A stretch of DNA of 38,806 bases from CAYNNP01 sp964398215 (GTDB lineage: Bacteria > Planctomycetota > Planctomycetia > Pirellulales > Pirellulaceae), in the NCBI GenBank assembly GCA_964398215.1, contig CAYNNP010000035.1, positions 1 through 38,806 on the forward strand, read 5' to 3'. A program made the position numbers and the translations under genes. Below the pieces are notes generated by a model. It saw only the letters and a list, made by a program, of their open reading frames with translations, ran no database searches and was not told the DNA's origin. Positions 1 to 8,211 of this stretch are shown one piece after another. Every line of letters starts with the position of its first letter. Positions within the stretch are counted from its first letter, which is position 1.

Positions 1-1597
1 GTTGGCTCGGGCGTTGCGTGTGGTTTTCCTGTTTGCGCTGGGGGATATGGTTCAGTGTGTAGTAGGCTTTGTCGTGGACGAGCGGTTGCTGCTTTTCGTT
101 CTTGACGCCGTTGGCTGTGAGTTCATGGACGTGGTGGCGACGGAGGTTTTCAATCGTTAGTGATACCGACATTCGGTCGCTAGAGACTTTGGCGGCGGTG
201 ATCGCTAGTTGTTTCGTTTGGATTTCATCGCTGCCGTAGGCTGACTGGTAGTTGTAGGTGTAGCTTTTCATGCTGTACGAATCTGGATTCGATGCGGTCG
301 CTGTGTCGACGGGCTGAGTGAAGACTAAATCGAAGCCGTCTGGAGCTGCTCGCATTTCTTTGATTTCAAATGGCGTCTTGCCGGTCCATACAAGACGCTG
401 CAGCCCGTAACTTGCTCGACCAAGACTGCTCCAACCGCGATTGGTTAGCCCTACGAACATACTGCCATCTTTGCCTTGGATCATTCGCAACACCGCCGAT
501 GCAAATCCTAAACGAAATGGAAAGCAGGCACCTTGGTATTGGTCATTGACCTTTTCAAGAAAGACTCGGTTCATTCCCGCTTGAGTGAATTCGCCTACGA
601 AGAATTGACCTGAGAAGGGGCCGAACTTTCCGTCACTGGCGTCCAGCATGATATCGGTCGCGCTCTGGCCGACTTTCTTGTAAGGAAACCAAACTGCTGG
701 AGGAACGAGTTGCGGAAACAATTTCAACGCTTTCGGAAGCGGCAACTTGTTGGGAACTGCTTTCACATCATGAATCGTTGAGCCATCCAGATTCATGGAC
801 GCAAGGGCTTGAGCGTGATGAAAAAATACTCCGTCACGAAGATGATGCAGTGAGTTCGTTGCGACCCAGTTTCCCTGTTGGTCTGTGTAGAACATGTCGC
901 CATCTGCATTGCGCCCGATTCCTGCAGGTGATCGCATGCCAGCGCACGAAGGTTTCAGTTTGCCATCGGGCGAAAGCTTCATCGCCCAACCGCGCCAGCG
1001 ACCTTGCCGGTATCCAAATGGCGCATCGCGGACAATATGAGAGAGCTGGTCGCCTTTCAATCCCATGCCAATGTTCAGAGTGATCCACAAGTTACCGTCG
1101 TTGTCCAGCTCGGGCCCATACGCGTACTCGTGATAGTGTCCCGTCACGCCCCAGCCTTTTGCAGCTGTCAGATATTCGTCGGCAACGCCATCGTGATCGG
1201 TATCTCTCAATCGCGTTAGCTCGCTGCGCTGTGCGGTCAGCAGATCTCCATCGTGAAACAACAATCCAAGCGGTTCGTGCAAGGCAGTTGCGAATCGCTT
1301 GTAGATCACATTGCTCGGCGGGTCGTTGTAAACGCCTTCCAGCGTCCAGACTTCTCCTTTGCGAATCGCGACCGCCAACCGATCATTGTCCACGAAAGCC
1401 AATCCGCTGACTTCGAGTGCAAGTCCTTCGGGCGCCGGCTTCCAGTTTTTGGAACGCGAAGATGACAATGTTTTGGCGACGGAAATATCGATCAGACGAT
1501 AGTATTCGTCGGAGTCTTGGGAGCTGGATTTGGTAGCAGGCGCGAACGTGCATAACCCACAGACAAACAGTGTGACGATGCGGCTGTAAATCACCAT
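1..1597 (-). CDS. PVC-type secreted beta-propeller dehydrogenase-domain protein (3' end outside window)
   Basis: Reading the minus strand from an ATG at 1597 gives 532 open codons up to the window edge. The start overlaps the stop of the upstream cytochrome gene by 7 bases (ATGGTGA), so the two are probably translationally coupled. An N-terminal signal peptide is visible (about residues 1-27). The body looks like the propeller found in planctomycete 'membrane-bound dehydrogenase' proteins: an EVSGLAF strand near residue 62, 'LLTAQRSELTRLRDTDHDGVADEY' style text at about 119-142 with its calcium-binding-like DTDHDG loop, and a GPELDNDGNLW strand at about 161-171. The last visible residues (YYTLNHIP) resemble the usual end of this family, so only a little is probably missing. 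No CxxCH motif occurs in the visible part, so heme would come from the neighbouring cytochrome. The substrate is unknown; sugar or alcohol oxidation is a family-level guess. Confidence 0.75.
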   Translation of the reverse strand, partial: MVIYSRIVTLFVCGLCTFAPATKSSSQDSDEYYRLIDISVAKTLSSSRSKNWKPAPEGLALEVSGLAFVDNDRLAVAIRKGEVWTLEGVYNDPPSNVIYKRFATALHEPLGLLFHDGDLLTAQRSELTRLRDTDHDGVADEYLTAAKGWGVTGHYHEYAYGPELDNDGNLWITLNIGMGLKGDQLSHIVRDAPFGYRQGRWRGWAMKLSPDGKLKPSCAGMRSPAGIGRNADGDMFYTDQQGNWVATNSLHHLRDGVFFHHAQALASMNLDGSTIHDVKAVPNKLPLPKALKLFPQLVPPAVWFPYKKVGQSATDIMLDASDGKFGPFSGQFFVGEFTQAGMNRVFLEKVNDQYQGACFPFRLGFASAVLRMIQGKDGSMFVGLTNRGWSSLGRASYGLQRLVWTGKTPFEIKEMRAAPDGFDLVFTQPVDTATASNPDSYSMKSYTYNYQSAYGSDEIQTKQLAITAAKVSSDRMSVSLTIENLRRHHVHELTANGVKNEKQQPLVHDKAYYTLNHIPQRKQENHTQRPSQ

Positions 1598-3987
1598 TGG
1601 TACTCCGCCCGGATTTTTGTCTTGCTGGATTTTTGAATGGGAATCAACCACTGCATGACTTCGCCAGATTTTCGTAGCAAGCCTTTTTCATCACCATCCA
1701 GCGTGATTTTGACAGAGAGTTTTTGTTGGTCGCTAAACTGCGTTTCGGAAACTTGAGTGAGTTGTTTCCCTGCGTGGGCGACGAACATCAGGTCCGCGCG
1801 ATCATCGGTTTTGGTTTTCAGTTCGAGCTCGCGTATGAATCCACTGCTGGTCGGTCGTAGCGTATCGGCAATGCTATAGCCGGCGAATTGATACAGCATT
1901 GTTGGCGTGCCATCTTTGCCAATGCGATAGCCTTTGAATTCCGGTGTCGTAGATTTGCGGTCGTTAGCATCAGCGTTACTTAATAGAAAAGCTGGGCCTT
2001 TGGGAAACCGGATGACGTTTGACTCAAGGGGAGCGGCGGGCGGCGTGAACCGTTCAAACCAGGTTCCTTTGGCGTCTAGAAATCGGCCCCGCCATGCGAG
2101 CGCCAATCGAGAATTTTCCGAATCGAATGCGTAGTGCTGACGCGCGGGGAATCCAACAGCGATCGCATGTGTACCGACCTCGTTCATGAAAGTCCGTAAG
2201 ACGATTGCACGATCTTTCGGGATCAACTCAAAATCTTGCGAGCGGATTTTTTCGATCGATGCTGGCAACGGCTGGTCTTTGAGATCGGACAAGTAATGCC
2301 AGATTGCGGCGATTTGCTGATCGACGTCACCGCCCAGAATGTCTTTGCGATTGCTTTTTCCGTCCGGAAAGAACGTTGGCATGCGAGTTCGTTTTTTGAG
2401 CGCCACGGGGTTGTGCAAGAATTCCTTGAACCAAGCTGGGCGCAGGCGCGCGACGGGTTCCAAGTCGACGCCGACGACACTTGGCAGCGCTTCGCCGCGG
2501 AATGGATGGCAACCGACACAGCCAGTGTCAGCGAGTTTGTGCCCAGCTTTGGCAAGGTCCCGTTTTTTGCCAAAGACTTCTTGTGCGGTCGCGTCGCTGG
2601 CGCCGTCTGCCTTTGGCAAAGTCGTTACCAATGTCGCAGTGGTCGCGGCATGGTAACTGGGCATTCGAATCGTCATGTGGGGACGATGCGCCGGCGTTTT
2701 GGGATGGAAGACCGCAGCGAGTGCACGTGCCGTGAGCTTTGCCCCAACTCCCGTCAACGATGGCGGTAATCGGCCTTCGTCACCTAAATCCACCTGGCTA
2801 AGTGTTTCAAAGTAAGCCTTGCGGTATCTGCCGACGCCACCAATTTCGCTGCGCTGGTGACAGGCATAGCAATTCAATTGCAACATTTGCTGCCGAACCA
2901 AATCGCCTGGCTGCTTAATCATCGTTTTATCAGCGATCGCTTTTTGAACGAATTCGATCTGTTGCTTGTCCAGGCCAAAGGAAGGTATCCCAGGCGATGG
3001 CTTGGAAACACAATTGGCTTGCGCGTTTAGGCTCAAATTTGCGAATGGTTTTGCGGCGGAATTTGACGCAGTTGGCTTGACAGAGTGACAAGCTGAACAC
3101 CGGTGCTGGGCAAAGAGTGCTTTGCCTTTTTTGATTAGGTCGACATCGACTTGGTCTGGTTGGATGTCGGCTAACGCGTTTTGATCTAAAAGATACGCAG
3201 CGATATCTGCGGCTTCGTCGGGCGTTAATCTCAAGGATGGCATTCGTGAGGCCGGACGGTCGAGCGCTGGATCCAGCAACATCATCGTCAACGATCGGCT
3301 GGTGTATTTTTCAGGTAGACTCGAATGAGGAATCGATTGCACGGGCCGAGCCTGTGCGGCAAGTCCCAGTTCTTCGAGTTCCTCAGGGTCGAGTCGCTCG
3401 ATCAGTTTTTCGATGGACGATCTTTCGACGCTGGCTGTTTCTTTCGTCTTGTCGTACTCATGACAGGCGACGCATCCGACCGAGTGGTAAAGTTGCCTGC
3501 CGTTTGCTGGGTTGCCTTGCGTCCAGAACTCATGCAGCAGCGGATTGCCGCCTCCTGCTTTCGGTTTTTTGAACGGCCGCATTTGTGATTGCAAAAACGC
3601 AGCCAGAGCGTTGATCGTTTCGGATTTTTTGTTTTGTGGAATCCCATGCAGCACGTCCGGCATGGTTGTCCCCGGTTTGGTGCCGCTGGGGTCAGTCAGA
3701 TATTGCCGCAGCCAATCAGCTTGTAGGCGATTCCCAGCGCCATCAAGATTCGGTCCGCGTTTGGGCTGGAGTTCAGGACGTGGATCGCTGTGACAAGCAA
3801 CGCAGTTCAGTTCACTGACCAGCAGTTTGGCAGCGTCACCAGCATCAGCGGATTCGAATCGCCCGAAACGCTCGAATCCAGCAACGAACGGAGGTGATTC
3901 GGATTCCGCTGAATGGCAATCCGGTGCAGCCAAGTACACGAACGCCAGTAATAAAATTCCGCGAGATAGTTGCAAGATCGGTGTCAT
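1591..3987 (-). CDS. Secreted pentaheme cytochrome c
   Basis: The 798-residue product has an N-terminal signal peptide (cleavage near residue 27) and five CxxCH heme-binding motifs at about C62-H66, C172-H176, C297-H301, C373-H377 and C490-H494. Candidate axial methionines sit in MP motifs downstream: M109 (TTMPD), M249 (SRMPS), M442 (IRMPS) and M536 (RTRMPTF). This fits a chain of class I cytochrome c modules carrying electrons in the periplasm. The last 230 residues have no heme motif and look beta-rich. Large multiheme proteins with a non-heme C-terminal domain are typical of planctomycetes and commonly adjoin propeller dehydrogenases, as here, where the downstream gene overlaps by 7 bases. 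The inferred role is electron acceptor for the partner dehydrogenase; the redox partner itself is not shown by the sequence. Confidence 0.85.
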   Translation of the reverse strand: MTPILQLSRGILLLAFVYLAAPDCHSAESESPPFVAGFERFGRFESADAGDAAKLLVSELNCVACHSDPRPELQPKRGPNLDGAGNRLQADWLRQYLTDPSGTKPGTTMPDVLHGIPQNKKSETINALAAFLQSQMRPFKKPKAGGGNPLLHEFWTQGNPANGRQLYHSVGCVACHEYDKTKETASVERSSIEKLIERLDPEELEELGLAAQARPVQSIPHSSLPEKYTSRSLTMMLLDPALDRPASRMPSLRLTPDEAADIAAYLLDQNALADIQPDQVDVDLIKKGKALFAQHRCSACHSVKPTASNSAAKPFANLSLNAQANCVSKPSPGIPSFGLDKQQIEFVQKAIADKTMIKQPGDLVRQQMLQLNCYACHQRSEIGGVGRYRKAYFETLSQVDLGDEGRLPPSLTGVGAKLTARALAAVFHPKTPAHRPHMTIRMPSYHAATTATLVTTLPKADGASDATAQEVFGKKRDLAKAGHKLADTGCVGCHPFRGEALPSVVGVDLEPVARLRPAWFKEFLHNPVALKKRTRMPTFFPDGKSNRKDILGGDVDQQIAAIWHYLSDLKDQPLPASIEKIRSQDFELIPKDRAIVLRTFMNEVGTHAIAVGFPARQHYAFDSENSRLALAWRGRFLDAKGTWFERFTPPAAPLESNVIRFPKGPAFLLSNADANDRKSTTPEFKGYRIGKDGTPTMLYQFAGYSIADTLRPTSSGFIRELELKTKTDDRADLMFVAHAGKQLTQVSETQFSDQQKLSVKITLDGDEKGLLRKSGEVMQWLIPIQKSSKTKIRAEYQW

Positions 3988-4040
3988 ACCATGATTGTAG
4001 CTGAACTTGATCCGCGGTCTTGCTCGATGTGCATGTTGTC

Positions 4041-4065
4041 CGACTCAGAACGGATAACCGAGTCG
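4041..4065. repeat. Small inverted repeat between same-strand genes
   Basis: CGACTC at 4041-4046 pairs with GAGTCG at 4060-4065, and a competing pair CTCAGA/TCTGAG lies at 4044-4049 and 4066-4071. It sits in the 93-base gap between the HEAT-like gene and the cytochrome gene. There is no T-run after it on the minus strand, so it is not a convincing intrinsic terminator. Confidence 0.3.
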
Positions 4066-4080
4066 TCTGAGCACGTTTCG

Positions 4081-5286
4081 CTAAAACTCATTGTCGCCAG
4101 GATTGGGCACTCTAAGGTTCGGATTCAAACTGTCGATTCGGCGCTGTTCGATATCGCGAGCCATTTTGATCGCGGCATCGCGTTGATCTTGAGAATCGAT
4201 TGGGAACCCGATGTCGTCATACACAATCCCATAGACTTCGTGGGCTCCGTTTTCACTGAATCCCAACTTGGTCAAAGGAACTTTGTTCAGCTTTGCGAGC
4301 GCTGCGGCAGCAACATCGCAGACACGAGTCTCAAAGTTCGGGCGACCGTTTTCGGCGACAGATTGGTTGTCCAAGAGTGGCAGTATCATTTCAACATCGA
4401 AAGAGTTTCCATATCGGGCGACGGCTTGGAGAGCAATGCAAATGGTGATTGGATCCTTTGACTCGTTGATTGTTTGCAGCGCAAGTGAATAAACATTTGG
4501 GATTCCCCATTCAAGGCAAAAGTTGATGACCTCTTCACGGTTCTCGATTGTGCTGCGGGGAATCCATGCGGCCAGCAGTTGTTTGAACGGTTGGCCCAGC
4601 ACTTTGTGCAAACGCACTCGATTGACTGGCGCACGCCTAATGATGAACAGCATCGATTTTTCGTAGTTCTTTCCAACTGGAACTTTGGGATCGGTAGCTG
4701 GTAATAACATCGCGACCGCGTCCCCCAAAGTGGCTTCGAGGCGCGCGCCTGGTTCACTCGTTCGTGCGGCGACCTTTTCCATTGCTGGGGCCAACTCGCG
4801 CGGGTTCGTCAGGGCTTCCATCATTTCGGGATGCTTGCGGTGCATGTCAATGAACAACTCGCGGGCAGAAGCGTTGTCACCAAAAATGATGCGAACGATT
4901 TCCCAACCTGGTATTTCGATTTCCTTGCCTGCCAAGAAAGCTTGGATGCGAGATTCACCTTCACCAAAATTCAGCTGACGGATCAGTTCATTGACCCTGG
5001 CTTTTATTTCAGGGTCCGATGTACGGGACAAGGCTTCGCTGAGCATCGGAACGATCTCGGGCCCCATCGCAAACAGTTCTTCAATGGCGTTTTCACGGGT
5101 GGCAAACCGGTTTGACCCAAGCTGGGCAACCAACAACGTTACTCGTGATTGCGACACCGACTGCGATTTTTGCTCGGCGACATGCTGTACTTTGGGCTCG
5201 GAGTCTTGCGAAAAGCCATTGACGGTGGTGAACGCCAAGATCACGCATGCGAACCTCGAAAACTCAATTCGTGCGAAAATATTCAT
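4081..5286 (-). CDS. Secreted HEAT-like repeat protein, function unknown
   Basis: The 401-residue product has a signal peptide (hydrophobic stretch about residues 11-24, then FSQDSE). Residues about 51-105 (LVAQLGSNRFATRENAIEEL...) match the helical repeat seen in many planctomycete secreted proteins, in which a LGS-x-xFAxRE-type helix pairs with a helix ending in ALP/VPxLxEAL. The rest is mostly helical with further HEAT-like stretches (for example the segment with ITICIALQAVARYGNSFD) and no catalytic motif that I recognise. The start is supported by GAGGAG about 9 bases upstream of the ATG. It lies 93 bases ahead of the cytochrome gene on the same strand, so co-transcription is possible. 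A protein-binding role in the periplasm is an inference from the fold only. Confidence 0.65.
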   Translation of the reverse strand: MNIFARIEFSRFACVILAFTTVNGFSQDSEPKVQHVAEQKSQSVSQSRVTLLVAQLGSNRFATRENAIEELFAMGPEIVPMLSEALSRTSDPEIKARVNELIRQLNFGEGESRIQAFLAGKEIEIPGWEIVRIIFGDNASARELFIDMHRKHPEMMEALTNPRELAPAMEKVAARTSEPGARLEATLGDAVAMLLPATDPKVPVGKNYEKSMLFIIRRAPVNRVRLHKVLGQPFKQLLAAWIPRSTIENREEVINFCLEWGIPNVYSLALQTINESKDPITICIALQAVARYGNSFDVEMILPLLDNQSVAENGRPNFETRVCDVAAAALAKLNKVPLTKLGFSENGAHEVYGIVYDDIGFPIDSQDQRDAAIKMARDIEQRRIDSLNPNLRVPNPGDNEF

Positions 5287-5520
5287 TCACTGGCTCCTCG
5301 GAATCGACAAGATGGCAGGTTCATCGCCCATTGATGTGAAAATAGGAGGAAGATGTCGGTCATAACTATCATCGGCCCATTGCCACGGAAATGAAAGAGC
5401 GAAAGTCCTTGTGGACGCGTCAATCGGTGGCTAAGGTTAGTGCAGTAGCGTTGATCACGCATGTGGTCGCGTTTTTCCAGGGATTTAAGGCAACTTGCAG
5501 CCTCTAACTGCTAAACAGCC

Positions 5521-6822
5521 ATGCAAACAAATATGTCGATCAAGCCTGACGCTCACGATCAAGATCCTTCTTTGGGCGACGAATCGTCCTCGGATCACAC
5601 CGGTTCTCATTCTGAGCAACCCGTTCCAGCACCCCCAACGCAACCGGTTGAAGACTTAGGTCTGTCCACCAAATGTGTTCATGCGGGCGAACGCGTGCAA
5701 AAGCCAGAGGGGTCGGTTACCGCTCCAATCTTCACCGCGTCAACGTACACATTCGAGTCAACGGACGACTTGTTGCGATACGTCAACGGTTTGGAAAAGC
5801 GTGAAGAATACGGGCGTTACGGTAACCCGAATGAGCGCAGCGTCGAAGCAAAACTGGCGGCACTTGAAGGCGCCGAGGACGCGATCGTCTACGGCAGTGG
5901 AATGGCGGCGATCGTCGGACTGTTGATGACGCGGCTGAACGCTGGCGATGAAATCGTATTCTTTGACCAGTGTTATCACCGTAGTCGAGAGTTCTGCACC
6001 AAACATCTTTCGCGTTATGGCGTCATCACGCATCAGGTTCCCACTGGGGACTTTGCCGCGATGGAAGCCGCGATCAACGACAACACAAAAATGCTGGTTA
6101 GCGAGTCGCCGACCAATCCGCATTTGACGGCAGTCGATTTGGAAAAGTTTGCGGCGATCGGAAAAGACAACGAAGTCGAGACCTTGATCGATGCCACGCT
6201 TGCGACTCCGTACAACATCAAGCCCATCGAATATGGCGTCGACTACGTTCTGCACTCCGCCACCAAATATTTGGGTGGCCATAACGATTTGATCGCAGGA
6301 GTGATCTGCGGTAGCAAAGAACAGCTGGAACCCGTTCGCGGCTTGCGAGGCATCTTGGGCAGCATCAGCTCGCCTCACAACTTGTACTTGTTGGAGCGTG
6401 GACTCAAGACTTTTGAGTTGCGGATGCAGCGACACAACGAAAACGGTCAACGCGTTGCCGAATTTTTGGAAAGCCACCCGCGCGTGGAACGTGTTTACTA
6501 TCCAGGACTCGCGTCGCACCCAAGCCACGAGATTGCAGCTTCGCAAATGCGCGGCTTCGGCGGTCTGATCACGTTTACCGTCAAGGACGCGGATTGGAAA
6601 GAGACTTCCCAGATCGTTGATGCGGCAAAAATTCCTCGCATCGCGGCCAGCCTGGGCGGCGTTGAATCATTGATCGAGCAGCCGTTGGTGATGAGCTACT
6701 ATCACTGCACGCCAGAAGACCGCGAACGATTTGGGATCGCGGATAACATGATTCGAATGTCTTGCGGAATCGAAGACGGTGACGATTTGATCGCTGACTT
6801 GGAACAAGCACTTCAGGCATGA
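5521..6822 (+). CDS. Cystathionine gamma-synthase-like PLP enzyme
   Basis: The 433-residue product belongs to the Cys/Met-metabolism fold type I PLP enzymes. The active-site lysine is K249 in HSATKYLGGHND; the phosphate-binding YGRYGNPNE segment is at about 97-105 and a YGSGMAA segment at about 124-130. YGRYGNP, LEGAED and SATKYLGGHND resemble plant-type cystathionine gamma-synthase more than the YSRSGNPTR type of the next gene. It would then join an activated homoserine and cysteine to form cystathionine, the first step towards methionine. About 45 N-terminal residues rich in Asp, Ser, Pro and Gln precede the conserved core and are probably disordered; a second ATG lies at 5533. The gene overlaps the next one by ATGA, so the two form an operon. 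Substrate choice between cystathionine synthesis and direct sulfhydrylation cannot be settled from the sequence. Confidence 0.85.
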   Translation: MQTNMSIKPDAHDQDPSLGDESSSDHTGSHSEQPVPAPPTQPVEDLGLSTKCVHAGERVQKPEGSVTAPIFTASTYTFESTDDLLRYVNGLEKREEYGRYGNPNERSVEAKLAALEGAEDAIVYGSGMAAIVGLLMTRLNAGDEIVFFDQCYHRSREFCTKHLSRYGVITHQVPTGDFAAMEAAINDNTKMLVSESPTNPHLTAVDLEKFAAIGKDNEVETLIDATLATPYNIKPIEYGVDYVLHSATKYLGGHNDLIAGVICGSKEQLEPVRGLRGILGSISSPHNLYLLERGLKTFELRMQRHNENGQRVAEFLESHPRVERVYYPGLASHPSHEIAASQMRGFGGLITFTVKDADWKETSQIVDAAKIPRIAASLGGVESLIEQPLVMSYYHCTPEDRERFGIADNMIRMSCGIEDGDDLIADLEQALQA

Positions 6823-8003
6823 GCGATCCCAACCACAATGGCGACCGCCGCGATTCATTTCGCACTCGCGCGATCCATATTGGAAACGATATCGACCCAA
6901 GCACAGGTGCCGTCGTTCCACCAATCCATCTGGCTAGCACTTTTCGTCAGCCCGGCGCTGGAAAATGGGGCACCTTTGACTACTCGCGAAGCGGAAACCC
7001 GACGCGAACAAACCTGCAATCGACCCTCGCATCGATCGAAGGCGGCTGCGGGGCACTTGCCTACAGCTCGGGAATGTCTGCCATTCATGGCGCGATGATG
7101 ATGCTGAAGAGTGGCGATCATGTCGTTGCGGGCTGTGATTTGTACGGCGGAGCTTACCGGCTGCTACACAAAATCTGCAATCGCAGCGGTATCGATGTGA
7201 CGCTCGTTGATCTGACGGACCCCGTCGCATTTGAATCAGCGATCACTGATAAAACAAAAATGGTCTGGGCTGAAAGCATTGGCAATCCGCGGATGAGCGT
7301 GCCGGACCTTTCGCAATTGGCAGAAATCACGCACAAGCACGGCGCGCTGATCGGCGTCGACAATACCTTTGCATCGCCCGCACTGATCCGGCCGCTAGAA
7401 CATGGCATCGATATTGTGATGCATTCGGCGACCAAATACCTGGGCGGACACAGCGATTGCTTGGGAGGAACATTAGCGGTTGCTAACCCAGAGTTATTCG
7501 ACGAATTGTATTTCATCCAAAATGCGACCGGCGCAGTACTGGATCCGTTCAGTTGCTTCTTGGTTGCTCGCGGGTTGAAAACGTTGGACGTTCGCATTCG
7601 AGAGCAAGCGGCTACTGCGATGCGATTGGCGGAATGGTTGGACCAGCATCCGAGAGTGAAAGCGGTTTTGTATCCAGGATTAAAATCGCACCCACAATAC
7701 GCAACTGCAAGCAGACAATTCGATGGTGGGTTCGGGGCGATGCTGACCTTCGAATTGGATGGCGACGTGGCTCAAACAGCCAACGCTTGTGAAGCAACGC
7801 GACTATTTCACTTGGCGGTCAGTCTGGGAGCAGTCGAATCGTTGATTGAACAACCGGCAACCATGTCGCATGCAAGCTACGACGCCGCGGACCGCGCCAA
7901 ATTTGGAATCACCGACGGACTGATTCGTCTTTCAGTGGGCTTGGAATCGTTCGAGGATTTGCGCGACGACTTGGATCAAGCGATCGAGTCATCCTTCGCT
8001 TAG
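6819..8003 (+). CDS. Cystathionine gamma-lyase/gamma-synthase family PLP enzyme
   Basis: The 394-residue product is a second trans-sulfuration PLP enzyme, of normal length and without the N-terminal extension of its neighbour. It shows YSRSGNPTR at about 55-63, the AYSSGMSAI segment at about 81-89, the DLYGGAYRL segment near 107-115 and the PLP lysine K206 in HSATKYLGGHSD. The YSRSGNPTR signature is shared by bacterial MetB and by CGL/MccB, so it could be a synthase, a lyase or a sulfhydrylase. Its start overlaps the stop of the upstream paralogue by four bases (ATGA), which implies translational coupling. One simple inference is that the first enzyme makes cystathionine and the second cleaves it, linking the cysteine and methionine pools. 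No SAM-responsive leader is recognisable upstream of the pair. Confidence 0.85.
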   Translation: MSDPNHNGDRRDSFRTRAIHIGNDIDPSTGAVVPPIHLASTFRQPGAGKWGTFDYSRSGNPTRTNLQSTLASIEGGCGALAYSSGMSAIHGAMMMLKSGDHVVAGCDLYGGAYRLLHKICNRSGIDVTLVDLTDPVAFESAITDKTKMVWAESIGNPRMSVPDLSQLAEITHKHGALIGVDNTFASPALIRPLEHGIDIVMHSATKYLGGHSDCLGGTLAVANPELFDELYFIQNATGAVLDPFSCFLVARGLKTLDVRIREQAATAMRLAEWLDQHPRVKAVLYPGLKSHPQYATASRQFDGGFGAMLTFELDGDVAQTANACEATRLFHLAVSLGAVESLIEQPATMSHASYDAADRAKFGITDGLIRLSVGLESFEDLRDDLDQAIESSFA

Positions 8004-8049
8004 ATCGCCGACGAAGCTCCAACGTAGCGACCGGTAGTGAGCACGTTAG

Positions 8050-8190
8050 TCCCGAAGGGACGGCATGCTGGGTGCAAACCCGTGGTTAGGGAGATCAAAA
8101 CGAACGCGCAGCCCCGAAGGGGTGACATGAAAACGCTCACAGCCTCGGAGGCCGACACAACCCTCGCTGGTGGCGTCAGCTACCAGAGGG
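8050..8190. repeat. Array of five small hairpins in a convergent intergenic gap
   Basis: Three 11-base mini-hairpins with a 4-bp stem and 3-base loop occur at 8050-8060 (TCCCGAAGGGA), 8112-8122 (CCCCGAAGGGG) and 8142-8152 (GCCTCGGAGGC). Each is preceded by, or overlaps, an AG and is followed by a similar tail (CGGCATG, TGACATG, CGACACA). Between the first two lies GGGT-GCAA-ACCC (8070-8081), and after the third a longer imperfect hairpin, CCCT..CTGGT/ACCAG..AGGG (8161-8190). The array fills the gap between the transsulfuration operon and the MFS gene, which face each other. It resembles the dispersed CCCGAAGGG-type intergenic elements I associate with planctomycete genomes; that link is from memory. 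It may also help end transcription from both sides. Confidence 0.6.
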
Positions 8191-8211
8191 ACCAGCGATG
8201 CCAACGATGCA

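Noticed and set aside
2236..2769. Open frame of 177 codons on the plus strand
   Set aside because: It lies wholly antisense to the pentaheme cytochrome and shows no domain; it is a by-product of codon bias on the other strand.
5287..5520. Possible SAM riboswitch ahead of the transsulfuration operon
   Set aside because: I looked for a kink-turn-containing or other known SAM-binding core and a terminator helix and did not find them.
5758..6546. Open frame of 262 codons on the minus strand
   Set aside because: It is antisense to the cystathionine gamma-synthase-like gene, which has clear catalytic motifs.
8050..8190. CRISPR array
   Set aside because: Repeat units are short, self-complementary and irregularly spaced, and no cas gene is present.
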